This document shows positions 12,244-24,095 of a DNA stretch of 64,000 nt, in pieces (position 1 is the stretch's first letter; each line of letters starts with the position of its first letter). Position numbers and translations under genes: made by a program. Source of the stretch: Membranipora membranacea (lineage: Eukaryota; Bryozoa; Gymnolaemata; Cheilostomatida; Membraniporidae); contig OU612071.1 of assembly GCA_914767715.1 (NCBI GenBank), positions 17,106,948 through 17,170,947 of the forward strand. The letters are read 5' to 3'. Below the pieces are notes generated by a model, which did no database searches, had not been told where the DNA came from, and saw nothing but the letters and a program-made list of their open reading frames with translations.

Positions 12244-12920
12244 TAGATATTTTTGAAACTAGTTAGGTCCATAATAATAAATGATTTTTGGTCATTGTCT
12301 GATGTCAATTATTGCTATTTATGGCTGGAAATTTATGCAACACTTTACTGTCATGTGTTTCAATTAGAATGACTAGAATATAGAGTGTAACAAAATTGGC
12401 CGAAAAATAGAAATACTAGGTGTTTGTGAATGCTCATCAATCACAATTTTGTCAAAGTTTTGTTTTAGATACATCATATGTACCACAGACCCTCATTTTA
12501 GCTGAAACATTCACCCCTCTGTTTCAATCTCATGATACTAGATGGATCAAAAGCTTTCCACCACATTCCTAATGTGTTTCTTATGATTATCAATTAGAAG
12601 TGCCGCGATCATAAGTGCCACAAAACTTCAGGGGTGTGGATGATATACACTGAGGTTGTCGATTGAATTTATGATGGATGGCAATTGGCGATCTCATTAT
12701 AAGAGCAAATTAAAATGGCTGTCTTCTCCATGCCACCTGTGAGGTAGAATGCCAGAGTATCGTTGTCCAATTATGTGGCAAAACTTCCCCACAGTTATTT
12801 TCAGTGAAAACAGCTTAAGGATATAACGTAACAAACATGTTATAATTGTGGTATATTTACATATATTATATAAGAATAAGGGCTCCTCCACATGCTCCCT
12901 CCTTGTTTTCTTTAATCAGG

Positions 12921-12990
12921 CCTCACCGGAATTTGAACTTGGGCTGAGATCAAACACTCCCACCTCTCAGCCACGCTGGGCCCATGAAGC
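12921..12990 (-). repeat. tRNA-like SINE fragment (unit 1)
   Basis: The minus strand reads GTGGCTGAGAGGTGGG...AAGTTCAAATTCCGG, with recognisable A- and B-box regions. It sits in a block of SINE-like modules (12,900-13,870) that also includes fragments at 13127-13165, 13685-13725 and 13790-13858. The last has a clear GGCCGAGTGGTT D arm and a TTCAATTCC T loop on the minus strand. Confidence 0.5.
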
Positions 12991-13159
12991 TTGCAAAGCT
13001 CAGTGCGAAAGAATCCAGGTGGTTCAATTTAATGATGTAGTGGGTGTTAGTAGCGATAAATAGGTACCAAAACAAAACAATTTAAACCACCAAGTAGTAA
13101 AGGAGATAATATGTAAATAAAACCTGTCTTCACCGGGATTTGAACTCTCGCGCAACAAG

Positions 13160-13515
13160 CATGTAATAATCGTTGTATATTTATATATAATTGTACATTG
13201 TATATAATTTAATATAATTGTATATAAGTGTACATAATTGTATATAATTGCATATACTATATTATAGTACATAATATATTATATTCTTGTATATATTATA
13301 TAATTGTATATAATATATATTTGTTTACAATATTAAATTGTATATATAATATAATTCTATATATTATGTTTATATTAAACAATATACAATTGTATATATT
13401 ATTTTATATTTGTTTATTATATATAATTGTATATAATATATAATTGCATATAATATATTATTGTATATAATATATTATTGTATATAATGCATAATTGTAT
13501 GTAATGTATGTATGT
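13160..13515. repeat. AT-rich microsatellite (TATAATTGTA-type)
   Basis: About 350 bp of imperfect repeats built from TATATAATTGTA words. The long open frames through it are by-products of the simple repeat. The unit 2 copy is 39905-40270 with small length differences. Confidence 0.85.
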
Positions 13516-13879
13516 AACAAAACAAGTTAAACCACCAAGAAGTAAAATGGACAAAATGTTAATCCAATCATATTTTTTTAGTCATCCTTTTTTGTTATTT
13601 TTAACGGCACTTTTGGAAAACATTTTTTTGAAAATGATATAGATGCCAATAGGATATTATAAATTCAAAATAAAATCAGCCTTTATTGGGATTCGAACTC
13701 GGGCCTCTCGCGCAACAAGCATGTTATAATTCTGGTATATGTAAAAATATTCGATTATCTTCATTCACCTACTTGCTTTTTTTTGGTCACAACCGGGAAT
13801 TGAACTTGGGCCACTTGCGCTGTGATAGAACCACTCGGCCACCCAAGCCGCTGAAGCTTACTGATTTTCATTGATGTAT

Positions 13880-16120
13880 GTTGCAGATATATGGGTAAAG
13901 TAGGCTGCTTTTTAGTTTTTAATTAATTTCAAGCTTTCATGGCATAAATCAGACGAAAAAATATAAAAAGACACCCTCGTACACATACGTGGTAGAACAC
14001 GGGACTGCATTTAGCCGTTTTTTCTATATTTTTCAAAAACACATTTTGATAAAGTGATATGAGGCACTGGATTAGGTTTTGTATACACATGCGTTTATCA
14101 TAAACACAAAACTGAAGTTTTGAGGATTATTTATATGGTATATGGGCCTCCTGAGGTATAAGGCCTGTATGCACAGCCATAGCAGCTTGACGCCGCTCCT
14201 CTATATTTGTGAGGGTCCTGTTCTGCTGTTTAGATTATAAATTTTTAGTTTTGTTGCAATAAGAAGTTACTCTATTTTGTTGATCTGTTGAAAAACTAGG
14301 AGACTCAAATCTTGAGAAATTTATAATCATAGAACTTTACATCAATAATCAAGCTTCAGCCCACAATGCATTCAACCATGCTCTCTATGGTTTTCACTCA
14401 TACCTCCTGGGCTTATTGGTCAATGACCTTCTTACTTCCATATTATATCTATCAATGTCTCAAATTACATATTGGAAAGTTTTGAGGATGGATAACTTCC
14501 TGAGAAATTGCCAGATAAAAAACCTCTCGATTTTGTTAATTGCTTGTTTTGATGGCCCCCTGCAGGTCACTTGACTTGTCACAACGTAACTTATTTCAGT
14601 CTGATGAAAATATCAGCTGTTGTGATAATAGCTTTCATGGTAGTGATAAAGATAGCTTAGGAAATTAATCTTGACGAGCTATTCTACAAACTTCATGAAT
14701 TTCCATGTGCACCATCCATCTGTGTAGCACTATAAACTATTTATTCATCATTTTCCCAATTCTCAGTCTTGTCAAATAGCAATGCTGTTTTCTCCTTGGG
14801 CTCTGATTTAACATTAAGGTGGGAATCCGTCAGTACGTTATCTCCGCTGTATACATCCTAGAATCTACTTCATCACTATTCTTAGTTTTGACACAATTTG
14901 GTTACGCCCTTAAACATTAACTAAGAGCTAAATATAATATGTCAAGGATTTAGATAGTGACAGATCTTTCAGGGCTTGATTAATGAATATATTATTAGAA
15001 TTACAAGTTCATATGATTTACTACGTCAGAGCGATAATTGAGGAGATTACACTGCAATTACAGATATAGACAGAGCAAAAAACTAAAAAGGTAACAGTTC
15101 TTGAGTTGTTAATAATACTGATACAGAGAAGTTACAAAGATTCGGTTGATGATAATCAATAGGAATAATTTTACACTGATATCATGTTGGTGCACTATTT
15201 TCAAATATCAGAGGCAACAATATGGACTTGTCAGCTTGAGTGATTCTCCTGGGTGCCAAACGTTTGTTTGGGTTGGGTGTTAAATTTGAACACTTTTATA
15301 GATTTGTATGGATATATTTCAAAATAATTAACGGTCCTGGATTCCTGGTTATATGGTCAAATGAAGGCAGTCACGCAGCAGGACTTAAGTTGCTGATTTC
15401 ATTAAACAGTGTGAAGAGATGATTTTAACAGACACTGATATGTCTTGCATGATGCATTCAAACAAAAACTAATTAATTTGTTTGGTGTTAATTTTCCTGA
15501 ATATTGCACCATTCTTTGCGTCTAATAATATGATTAAGATTTTCTCATCATCCATTGGTACCAATATCTGGTATTTTGTTTATAAATCTCTAGTACCATT
15601 TCCATTTGACTGAATAGCCAGTTGGTTGGCCAAATAATGCATTGGATCAGGAACTCAAATAGACCGTATTTTAAAATATAAATAGACAAAAGCTATTATA
15701 GCTGCCCGTAAGTATTATTGGATAAGAAGAAGCATAGTGTGGCTGCTTTCCATACTTAATACGAGTGCACATCGAACCTTCTCCATAGGGCAAGACAAGG
15801 CTAGGGTAGAAGATAGGTTAGTAGCATGACTTCTCATAGTTTTTGGCATTCTTCCCTCATTACTAAGAGAGCAGAGTGTCTTTTGGTTATTTTTGGTTTG
15901 GTGTGTCATCATAAGTTAACAAAAGATTGACAGTTAAAAAATAGCGAGGCGATGAGGCTGTATATGTCCAGTAGCGTCTGAGATGCTATTTGAGGTGATA
16001 GAGCCAAAAAAAATCAATTCACCATGTGCCTATATTGGTAATATTGCTACTGACGTAGAAAAGTATATGAACCTGTTGTTCTAATTATTTCTTAATCAAT
16101 CAAGAGCCCCCTCTGTGATA
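13880..16120. other. Non-coding stretch with the second arm of the diverged inverted pair
   Basis: No gene is seen. About 14240-15180 is the inverted, diverged counterpart of 690-1440. A further short piece of the same family sits at 16030-16110 in the plus direction (GTAGAAAAGTATATGAACCTG). The remainder is unremarkable AT-rich sequence, matched by 40640-42869 in unit 2. Confidence 0.5.
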
Positions 16121-16852
16121 GAATTGGAAACAGAGTGATGGGATGGCTGCAATTGTCCCTTAAAAATAATAAGTATACAATTGGTGCATGCCTGAGGTAA
16201 TGTGCTTAAAAAGTATGCACTGCTAACTCTGGGGGTGCAAATCCACATGTCTACTATATGGTCAGGTAGATCCAGAGACTATCAGTCTGAGTTAGATTAA
16301 AAACATACATAAACTGACAAGTTGGCTGGGCTCCGGTGGTGTATCACCTTGCGGGCTGGGTTGGTCTGGGGAACCCTGAAAGTCCCTCGTCAGCAGCACT
16401 GGGCAGCACCCAAGCCCCTGAATCTCTTATAATGTTCTTTTTGCCCAATTCTAGCAAATAATACACGGTGTTTTTACAGTTTGGCATAATTTAGATCTAT
16501 TGCAATAGAATTGATTACGTCATGAATCACTAATCCAAGCTTGATACACCTCATTAATATTTGAAAGATAAAGAACATAGTATTGGACTGAGTAAGCTAG
16601 AAATAACAAAATACTGTACAATTAATTCAGCGTAAAATAGCCAGAACATCTAGTAAACAGACCAAAACTCAAACAAGTAGTCAATGAGATTTCTAACACT
16701 TTTTGTACATAAGTCACTCTGCATACTGCTGAGGTCTAGTTGATTCGTTGTCTGTTAGAATCATTTTGTAACACTTTTAGTATATCGCTGTCAGCAAGTC
16801 CAACTATGTGACTGAGTTTATTAGGAAAGTAGTTGATAACAAAATTATACTT

Positions 16853-16982
16853 CCAGCTATCCCGGAACAGTTTAAGAGCCTAAGCTAAGCGTGTCTATAT
16901 TGGTTATTGAAGTGTAATCTCCGCTTATTAACTGTTCTGCCGTGTTTTAGCTTAGGCGCGTGGACTGTGCCGGGATAGCTGG
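16853..16982. repeat. 130-bp hairpin MITE-like element (unit 2)
   Basis: Same element as at 733-862, with the CCAGCTATCCCGG / CCGGGATAGCTGG arms intact and the same half-copy following it. Confidence 0.7.
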
Positions 16983-17783
16983 TAATAGCATTTAATTCTC
17001 CTCCAGTTTGTTAGGAAAGTAGTTGATAACAAAATTATACTTCCAGCTATCCAGCCTAAGCTAAGCGTGTCTATATTGGTTATTGAAGTGTAATCTCCGC
17101 ATATTAACTGCTCTGCCGTAGTTAATTATATAAACCTGTTTTTCTGATAATATCCTCATCAATAGAAACTTAAAAGATCGTCATCATCAAAGTTCCTATA
17201 CATATTTATAGCGTGTACTTAATATTAAGGGTGTAACTGAATCGTGTCAAAACTAAGAATACGTTCTGATGTTGTAATCAGGATCTATACAGCAGAGTTA
17301 AGGCATTTGACTGAATTTCCGTCCTACATAGAAGCGTTAATACAGAGTTCCATGGATAAAACAGCAATGCTATTTGACAAGACTGAGCATTGGGATATTG
17401 ATGCATAAAATGCTCAGTTACTCGCTCATACTTAGTTGCATTGCGGAAGCAGTGGGCTAAAAACTTGGTCATTGATGTAAAGATGGTTCTCTTTGATTAC
17501 AAATTTCTCAAGATTTTAGTGTCATATTTTATCAATACCTATGGGCAACCGATAAACAAAATAGAGCAAAATCTTTTTGATTACAATAAATATTAATATA
17601 TTTAAAAAGCTTTAGTATTTATTAGTATGATGAACAAATATTTTACAGTAAAAGTTAGTAATCTTAGTATCAGAGCAGCAACCGCCTTTCTACCAATTCC
17701 TTCACAAATATAGACTTATCGTGTCAAGTTGCTTGGGCTGGGCATGTAGACCAGAGGTGAGCGGCGGTCCATTTTTTAGTATG

Positions 17784-18047
17784 GACGGACGGACAATTTA
17801 ATTCAATGGGCGGACATGGATGGACGGAAACAAATTTTGATGGACGGGCAGGTAATGTTTGGACAAATGGTTTTAGCTGGACGGACATGGACACACGAAC
17901 AAAAATTCTTTGGACTTACATAACTTTTTGGACACACGGTTTTTAAGTGTCAGAATGGATGGACGAACATATTTTTTGGTAGAGGGGCAACAACACTTTG
18001 GGCGGACAGTTTGGGTTTGACGGACAATTTGTCATGATGGATGGGCG
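17784..18047 (+). repeat. Degenerate GGACGGAC minisatellite (unit 2)
   Basis: Repeated, spaced copies of GGACGGAC, GGACATGGA and GGACAAATG-type words over about 260 bp, strongly G/A-biased on one strand. No coding frame. It begins directly after 'TTTTTTAGTATGGA', the same point at which unit 1 is broken. Confidence 0.7.
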
Positions 18048-18339
18048 GAGTGTGTTGAAACCTCCTGAGGTAAGAAATCTACATCTTCTAAAAAAATCCG
18101 CAACCATGTTGAGCAAGATAGGATGTTGTGGAAATCTATTGCTTTATCAAGTCCGGTGAGCGTTTAGTGTTGCCAGTTTCGGCTAAAAAGAGGGCCCTCC
18201 TTACAAAACCATTACATATTTATAATGTATGGAGTTACCTTGTGTCTTTTGATTTTCCACCAGTTTTATTACACTTGATTCTTTATATATTTTTGACAGT
18301 TAACGTGTAGCATGGATATGTGTAAAGAGCATTGCATTG

Positions 18340-18570
18340 CCATTAATAGCAACATTTGACATCAGGCAAAAAAACATCGCAAACCCACAAACGTCGCAAT
18401 TTTTTAAACGTCGCAATAGCTCGAACCCACTAACGTCGCAAATGTCGCAACTCGACAAAACGCCGAGTTGTCTCCTCGTTAGATGCAAATCGATGAATAC
18501 GATTTGCTGTGATTAGTGGACAGGAGCATACAAATTTCAAAACACTGTGGGAGTTGAAATATTGAAGATA
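18340..18570 (+). repeat. Left inverted arm with GTCGCAA motifs, flanking the integrase/OTU locus (unit 2)
   Basis: Matches the reverse complement of 25195-25390 over about 200 bp at moderately high identity, including CCCACAAACGT-GCAATTTTT, GTCGCAAATGTCGCAACTC, GTTGTCTCCTCGTTAGA, GATTAGTGGACAGGAG and TTCAAAACACTGTGGG. The arms face each other across 6.6 kb that contains the integrase and OTU frames. They could be transposon ends or two independent MITE copies. Confidence 0.65.
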
Positions 18571-21332
18571 GTGTACCAAGTCGTATAAGAGAAAAAATTT
18601 GAAATCCTAGGATCACGATAGAAATTGTTCCTTCAGAACTCATTACTGCTGCCTCATACAGGATGCTTATCAAATTTAGCACAAGTAAGGTGAGTATCTG
18701 CATACATGTCAAGCCTGAAATATACTGTCATGTTTGATAGAGGCTATGCTCAAAAGTTGTTATGAGGTTGTTTGCACTACTTGAAACATCAGAAATTCGG
18801 AAAAATGTTAAATAATCCATGCATAAATCGCTCCATCTCTTTATGAATTTCCCTTTATGAATATAGAATAAGCAATTTTTACGTGATTCCCGAAATTCAA
18901 CTTTTTGTTTTCCATATAGACTTTATGGTAATAAAACCTTAACAGGTCCCATATGAACCATTAGCGTACAACAGCTGGTGGTGATTATACGACATTGAAT
19001 TGAGTAATAGTCATGGTGGTTTTATCACACTGCAATCCAGAGAGCAACTTTGAACAAGATTTTGAGCTTGTTGCTCTCAGTTTTTGCAGTCTAATAAAAG
19101 TTTGAATTGACCACGACAGGTTGTAGCTCAATGCTGTTAGTAAACTCAAATCCATGTGGAAGAAATTTGAGTTATGGACAAGAGACTGTCGACTGCAGGT
19201 CAATGATAGTTGAATTGCATATTTACGGAATTTGATATTGCTTTGTGACCCAGCGGTTCATTGTTAATAATGGCTTTGTTTAAATAGTATGAAAAATATG
19301 GGTTTCCATAAACAAATCAAGTCAAATTCTATTTAGCCCAATATACTTTGGGAATTCCAGAGAATTGCATTATGGGATCCTTTATCCTATCAAATTTTAT
19401 TGATTTGTTATTGTTTACTCTCTGAAAGAGAAATCTTCAGATTGCTACATCCTGCAAAAGCATGTCCAACAGTAGCCTGTCCTTATAAGCATTGCTGGTA
19501 GGAGGGGGAACCCCTCTGTAAAGATACTCAACAGCTCAACATAAACACAATAAAATTCATTACATAACAAACGCTGTATTGTGTGTCAAATTAAAACTTC
19601 TTTTGTTTCACCAGCTTCAACTGGAGATTCGTTTTAACTCCCAGCTAGTTGTCCCATCTGCAGGACTAGGTTCAGTCCAATTTCGGGGAACAATAGAGTA
19701 ATTAACTCTTCAAACAGGGGATCCAGGGTGCAGTATTGTGTCGGAGGAGTGTATTTATTGCAACTTCTGGCCACCTCCCAACATCTTTATGGGGCGTTTG
19801 CTCTCTGTCATTGGTCTGGGGGGATTTGGTCCCGCCCTGGTCTTTGTGTTGGTGTGTTCCATGTATATGGTGAAACTTCAGTAAAGTAAAGTTTCAGTGT
19901 TCTTTTATGAGTCAGTGCACTCAGTTCATTAGCAAATAAACTCAGACAGTTTTGAAAGTTTAAAGGAGAGAAGGCAAAATGTACGAATATTAACCTTATT
20001 ATTTTATTGTAACCTGCATTCCTCATTCAAGGGTTAATTATATTATATATACCCTGAATTGTGTAAAGGCTTAATTTGGCATCAGGATTGATGCGTTTGA
20101 CAGTCCTTACTATTTTACAATTGGAAGTAACACTTTATTTTAAAAGTTGTAAAGTAAGAGTATAAATTTAACTTTTTGAGAACTGTGTAATGCGTTCATA
20201 CATAGTCACATAGTCATTGTTTGTGTTAATCTCTTATAGATTTAACGGTTGTAATCTCAGTAAAAGCTCGTCAATAAAGTTATATATTGATCGACAATAG
20301 TCTGAGTTACGTCAGTCAAAATCCCAAGTCATAAATCCCCTTAGCTGAAAGTCTAACGATAGGGAATCGTTAAACCCTCCAACAAAGCTTGTCAAGACAG
20401 GCTAAGCAACCAGCAGATAAATTAATTTGAGACATTATGCATTGCTTGTTTAGTAATGAAATAGATTGAAGAATTTTGCAGCTCAACTATACCTAGGTAC
20501 CCAAAGCACCAACACCCTCTTAAAATGTAACCTGCATTTGTCTATCTAGTCAGCTAGTATCTATCTCTTCCGCTTAGACATACAGTAGGATGCCTACTAC
20601 TTATTCAGTCTAGGGTAGGGTGCAACAAATAAAATAAAAAGAGCTGAAAAGATCTGCTGTAGCCTTAGCCTACTTATTATCCATAGTAATAAATGAATAT
20701 AACATGATGGTCAGCCAGCGCCAATATCACATAAATATGCCTATTTATTTATGAATTTATTTATGTGATATATATATACATATATATGCATAGAGTCAAA
20801 TTTTTAGGTTACAGAGTGGCAACTGGTAAAGGTTTTCATCGCCTATCAACAGCTTGAAAATGTCTTTCAATCATCAACTATCATTTTTTGCACGTTTTGC
20901 TGATTCTCAACCACAGCAATATGAGACTACTCTGGTATCTATCGATATTTTATGTAAGTACTTAAATTCTATTGATCATTAATTTAACTTCTATGCAGTT
21001 GTGAAATATTACTGCAAGCCTGAACTTAGCCGTCCTTACATATCACACGTAATCCTGATCTTCAGTACTGGTTTGACCCTAAAAAACCATGATGTATTTT
21101 TTTACGGGTTGTAACTTGGCCACTCTTTATTTTCTAGCAAGTACAGTTAGTGCTTGTGGGGGCTATATGGTGATTCATTAAATTTTATGGAAACATATCT
21201 TAAAGACTACATGTGATTTAAAATAGCGTGGAATGTTTGATTGACTCAGGGATTTGAGGAGACATAAATGTGTGCATGATGAGAGCAGTGAGTTGCTGAA
21301 ACACCTACTGAATAAATCAATATAACTGTTAG
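18571..21332. other. Non-coding interval between the left arm and the integrase locus
   Basis: No supported gene. Contains a GGGAATTCC...GCATTATGGG motif (19350-19376) seen elsewhere, and an AT hairpin (ATCACATAAATA / TTATTTATGTGAT, about 20727-20771). A splice-like exon (about 20892-20954 on the plus strand, ending at GTAAGT) may belong to the integrase gene, but its acceptor AG is intact only in unit 3. Confidence 0.4.
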
Positions 21333-23015
21333 GTTCTGATAGAAGTTCACAGAACATCTGCGTGTGGGCCAAGATCCATCAAAACACTAAGCGAGGAAGA
21401 ATATGATCTTTTGATTGCAATGATCACAGAGAGGTTCAATGTTCCTGTCAACGAGAGGACTAAAGAACAGTTGGCGGTCCTACGGAAATTTTATCGCAAC
21501 AGACACAGATACTCAGTGAAAGGGGCTGTCCCTGTATTGTTCATAGGTCAGTTAATACAAAATATTCACATGGCACACACTATTGTCTAGGAACACAGGT
21601 TTTTGTACCATTGATCAAACTCTACAGTAAACACATTCAGGGCTCTCAGGTGGTAGTTCATGTACATTTCTGTGTGTAATCAATGTTCGTTTATGTTTAA
21701 ACAGGGAGAATGGTTTAACTTTCTACTATAACATTTATTTCATAAGTGAGATGTAGAAAGTATAGTTATTAGTTATCCTATTTTACTTTGGGAGGGAACA
21801 ACTCCTATTAAAATGGTAATTGAACAAAGGTTTCCTTATCTGAGCATCGTCGATTGTTCTAATGTAACAGCTCAAACTTCCATGGTACATTTGACACCCA
21901 ATATATTGGGATTTATCGGGGTGTTATATTGTAGTCTTCTTTGGTCTAAGTTAATTTTGTTACATTTAACCGACCAACAATTTGGTTTTGCTTATAGATG
22001 GTCAAAGAGTTCTTACCAAAAACAAACTGGAGAAGCTAACGAAAAGCTCTTCTACAAGGGTAAAGGCTGTGGTGCAAGAGAGATACATCGAAGGTTGAGC
22101 AGATTCGCCGGAAAATCTGAGGGTAACATCCAAGAAAATCTGCGGAGCATTTCCATCAAGACCCAATTGCGTACTTCCTTTACAAATAAAGCACCATTCA
22201 CGCCAATCACCGCTGAACAGGTTATGGAAAGGATTCAAATTGATTTGGTTGATAAATCTTCCGATTCTTGTCTGGCCAATGATGGCAAAGAGTATCGCTA
22301 CATCCTGACAGTTCTTGATGTCATGAGCCGATTTTGTTGGGCAAGGCCTCTTTAGCGTAAATCAAGTTCATCGGTGGCTGCTGCCCTGTTGGATATCTTT
22401 GACACTTATGGTGATCCTCTTATTGTTCAAAATGACCAAGGAAAGGTTTAGAGGAGTCACAGAACGCTGAAGAGTGTGTTTGCATTTGACATTCTTAAAG
22501 GTAACTCTTTGTGCTGGGCTGACGGATTGAAGGACAATATTAAATTGGTGAATGATCGACGCAAACGTGTTTTAGGGAATCAGTCTCCATTTGAGGTGTT
22601 CTTTGGCAGGTCAAAGCATGGTAGATCTTTTCTCACCCCAAATGAAATTCAGCAGAAAGCTAGGCAGGCAACTTGCGTTTACACAAAACGTATGATGAAG
22701 GCACAGGAAAAGACACTGAAAACTCCTGTTTATGACATTTATGATAAAGTCTTGGTAAGGGTACCTTTTAAAAAGTCCAGAGTGACCTCAAAACAAAAGT
22801 GTAGAAAAGCCATTGTGAACGAACGCACGCTTGATTGCTACAAGTACAAACTATTGTACAAGGATGATGCAGGCCATCATAAGAGATCTTGGTTTTCAGT
22901 GAAAGACATCACATCTTACACTCAGAACAAACAGCAAGAGAGTCAAATTGCAAGTGAGCTAACGAAACCGCTGAATCATAATGACCGGATCAACAACTTG
23001 GAAACGGAGGTTTAA
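21333..23015 (+). pseudogene. Ginger/KRBA2-like DDE integrase, decayed (unit 2)
   Basis: Exon 21333-21546 (LSEEEYDLLIAMITERFNVP...) splices in phase to 21998. The second exon reads GQRVLTKNKLEKL, then EGLSR after a lost base near 22097. It continues as the integrase core: FTPITAEQVMERIQIDLVD (first Asp), ILTVLDVMSRFCWARPL, and IVQNDQGK (second Asp). The zinc-finger cysteines are not visible, and 90 bp including the spacer toward the catalytic Glu are deleted between direct repeats of CCAAGGAAAGG. Stops occur at 22353-22355 and 22449-22451. The C-terminal half (22452-23015) is open and ends NNLETEV. Integrase of this type normally cuts and joins transposon ends. The element is dead here, and the frameshift and both stops are shared with unit 3. 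Confidence 0.7.
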
Positions 23016-24095
23016 ATGTTATATTTGACCCTATAGGTGACGGAAATTGCCTCTTCCATGCAGTTGCTTTCCAATTCAGTTCAAATGGGTCAAACCATGA
23101 ATCACTTCGTTCTGAGGTAGTGAACTATTTACTTTCTCACCCATTCTTGGCCCAACAACAAAATAACATTTGGCATCATCATTTTGTCCAGCATATCACC
23201 AGCAGATTACCTCGTTTCCATGGGTAGTGACGGGACATATCGTGACCATATTGTGATTCATGCATTTGCAGAAATGCTGAGTATCCAGATACTCATTTTA
23301 TCCTCTACAACAGAAGCAAATATTCTGATACGACCTGATGGCCAAAACGTATTTGAACCAAGTGAACCATATATTGTCCTTGGTCATTTACCAGAAAACA
23401 ACGGAGAACATTACGTCGCACTTGGACAAGATTTGGCTGATATTGTTACTGTGATAACAAGATCACCCCAGATACAACTTCAGAAAGAGAGCAAGGTTGA
23501 TGTGACTCCTCTAGCAAGGGTGCAGCCTGCAGTAACACCCCGAAGCCCCATGCCAGCTGTACAGGCCTCAGGAGACGTTAATGGGAACTTGTTAGACCTT
23601 CCAGTTAAAATTCTAACAATTATCTTTACTATGGTTATTGACAATAACTTTACAATATATGAGATGTTGCTGGAGATGCAAGAATTGTATGAGTTCGTAT
23701 CATTGTATGTTACAAGACCCAGCCCATCCTTACTATCATTGCCAAATCATATCGTTAACAACATTGTTCAATTATCTCTTTCTGAAGATATCCTCACATT
23801 TTGTATGGTGAGGAAAATGCATGAGCTGAACTTTCTAATCAATGATGTCTTCATACCAAGGGAAACAATTTATATGAATGCTCAGCTTGAAAGTACGTTG
23901 AATCCACACAAACTGCCGGTAATTCGACCCAGTGTGAGAACCATATCACGAGCTAGCGGGAAAAACAGTGGGCTCATGATTGAGATCAAGAGGTGGCTTG
24001 TATCCAACAGCGCGTGGTACAACGCTTGGTTAGTTTTGTTGGCAGAATGGAATGGATGGTATGTAGTTAGTGATATATCTTGGAAGAAATATTGA
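23006..24095 (+). pseudogene. OTU-protease / F-box-like protein, frameshifted copy (unit 2)
   Basis: The frame directly after the integrase (overlapping its last codons, offset by one base) encodes an OTU cysteine-protease start, GDGNCLFHAVAFQF, with the Asp and catalytic Cys. A 1-base insertion near 23187 (CATTTTG versus CATTTG in unit 3) breaks it. From there the open frame continues with the His box (GEHYVAL), then a LPVKIL F-box-like segment and a second LSLPNHIVNNIVQL segment. It ends ...ISWKKY at 24095, a longer tail than unit 3 because of an A5/A4 length difference near 23963. OTU enzymes remove ubiquitin; an OTU frame beside an integrase is known in some Ginger-type elements. The F-box reading is my inference. 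Confidence 0.6.

Larger units (their letters stand above)
1..16120. repeat. Segmental duplication, unit 1 (internally deleted)
   Basis: Positions 1 to about 1660 match 16121 to about 17780 nearly base for base, and again 42870 to about 44520. From about 1666 the match jumps to unit 2 position about 29424 and continues to the unit end, so roughly 11.6 kb present in unit 2 is absent here. The lost part includes the minisatellite, the integrase/OTU locus, the plus-strand secreted gene and two filament exons. Differences from unit 2 are mostly single-base changes and small indels. The unit may extend left of the window. Tandem haplotype misassembly is an alternative to real duplication. Confidence 0.9.

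Noticed and set aside
13228-13443. Tyr/Ile-rich 71-codon open frame
   Set aside because: Produced by the TATAATTGTA microsatellite; no coding signal.
23003-23025. Possible programmed -1 frameshift (TTTAAAT heptamer) linking integrase to OTU
   Set aside because: The heptamer is in the OTU frame, not in the integrase zero frame, so it does not fit X-XXY-YYZ slippage. Ordinary decay or separate frames explain it better.
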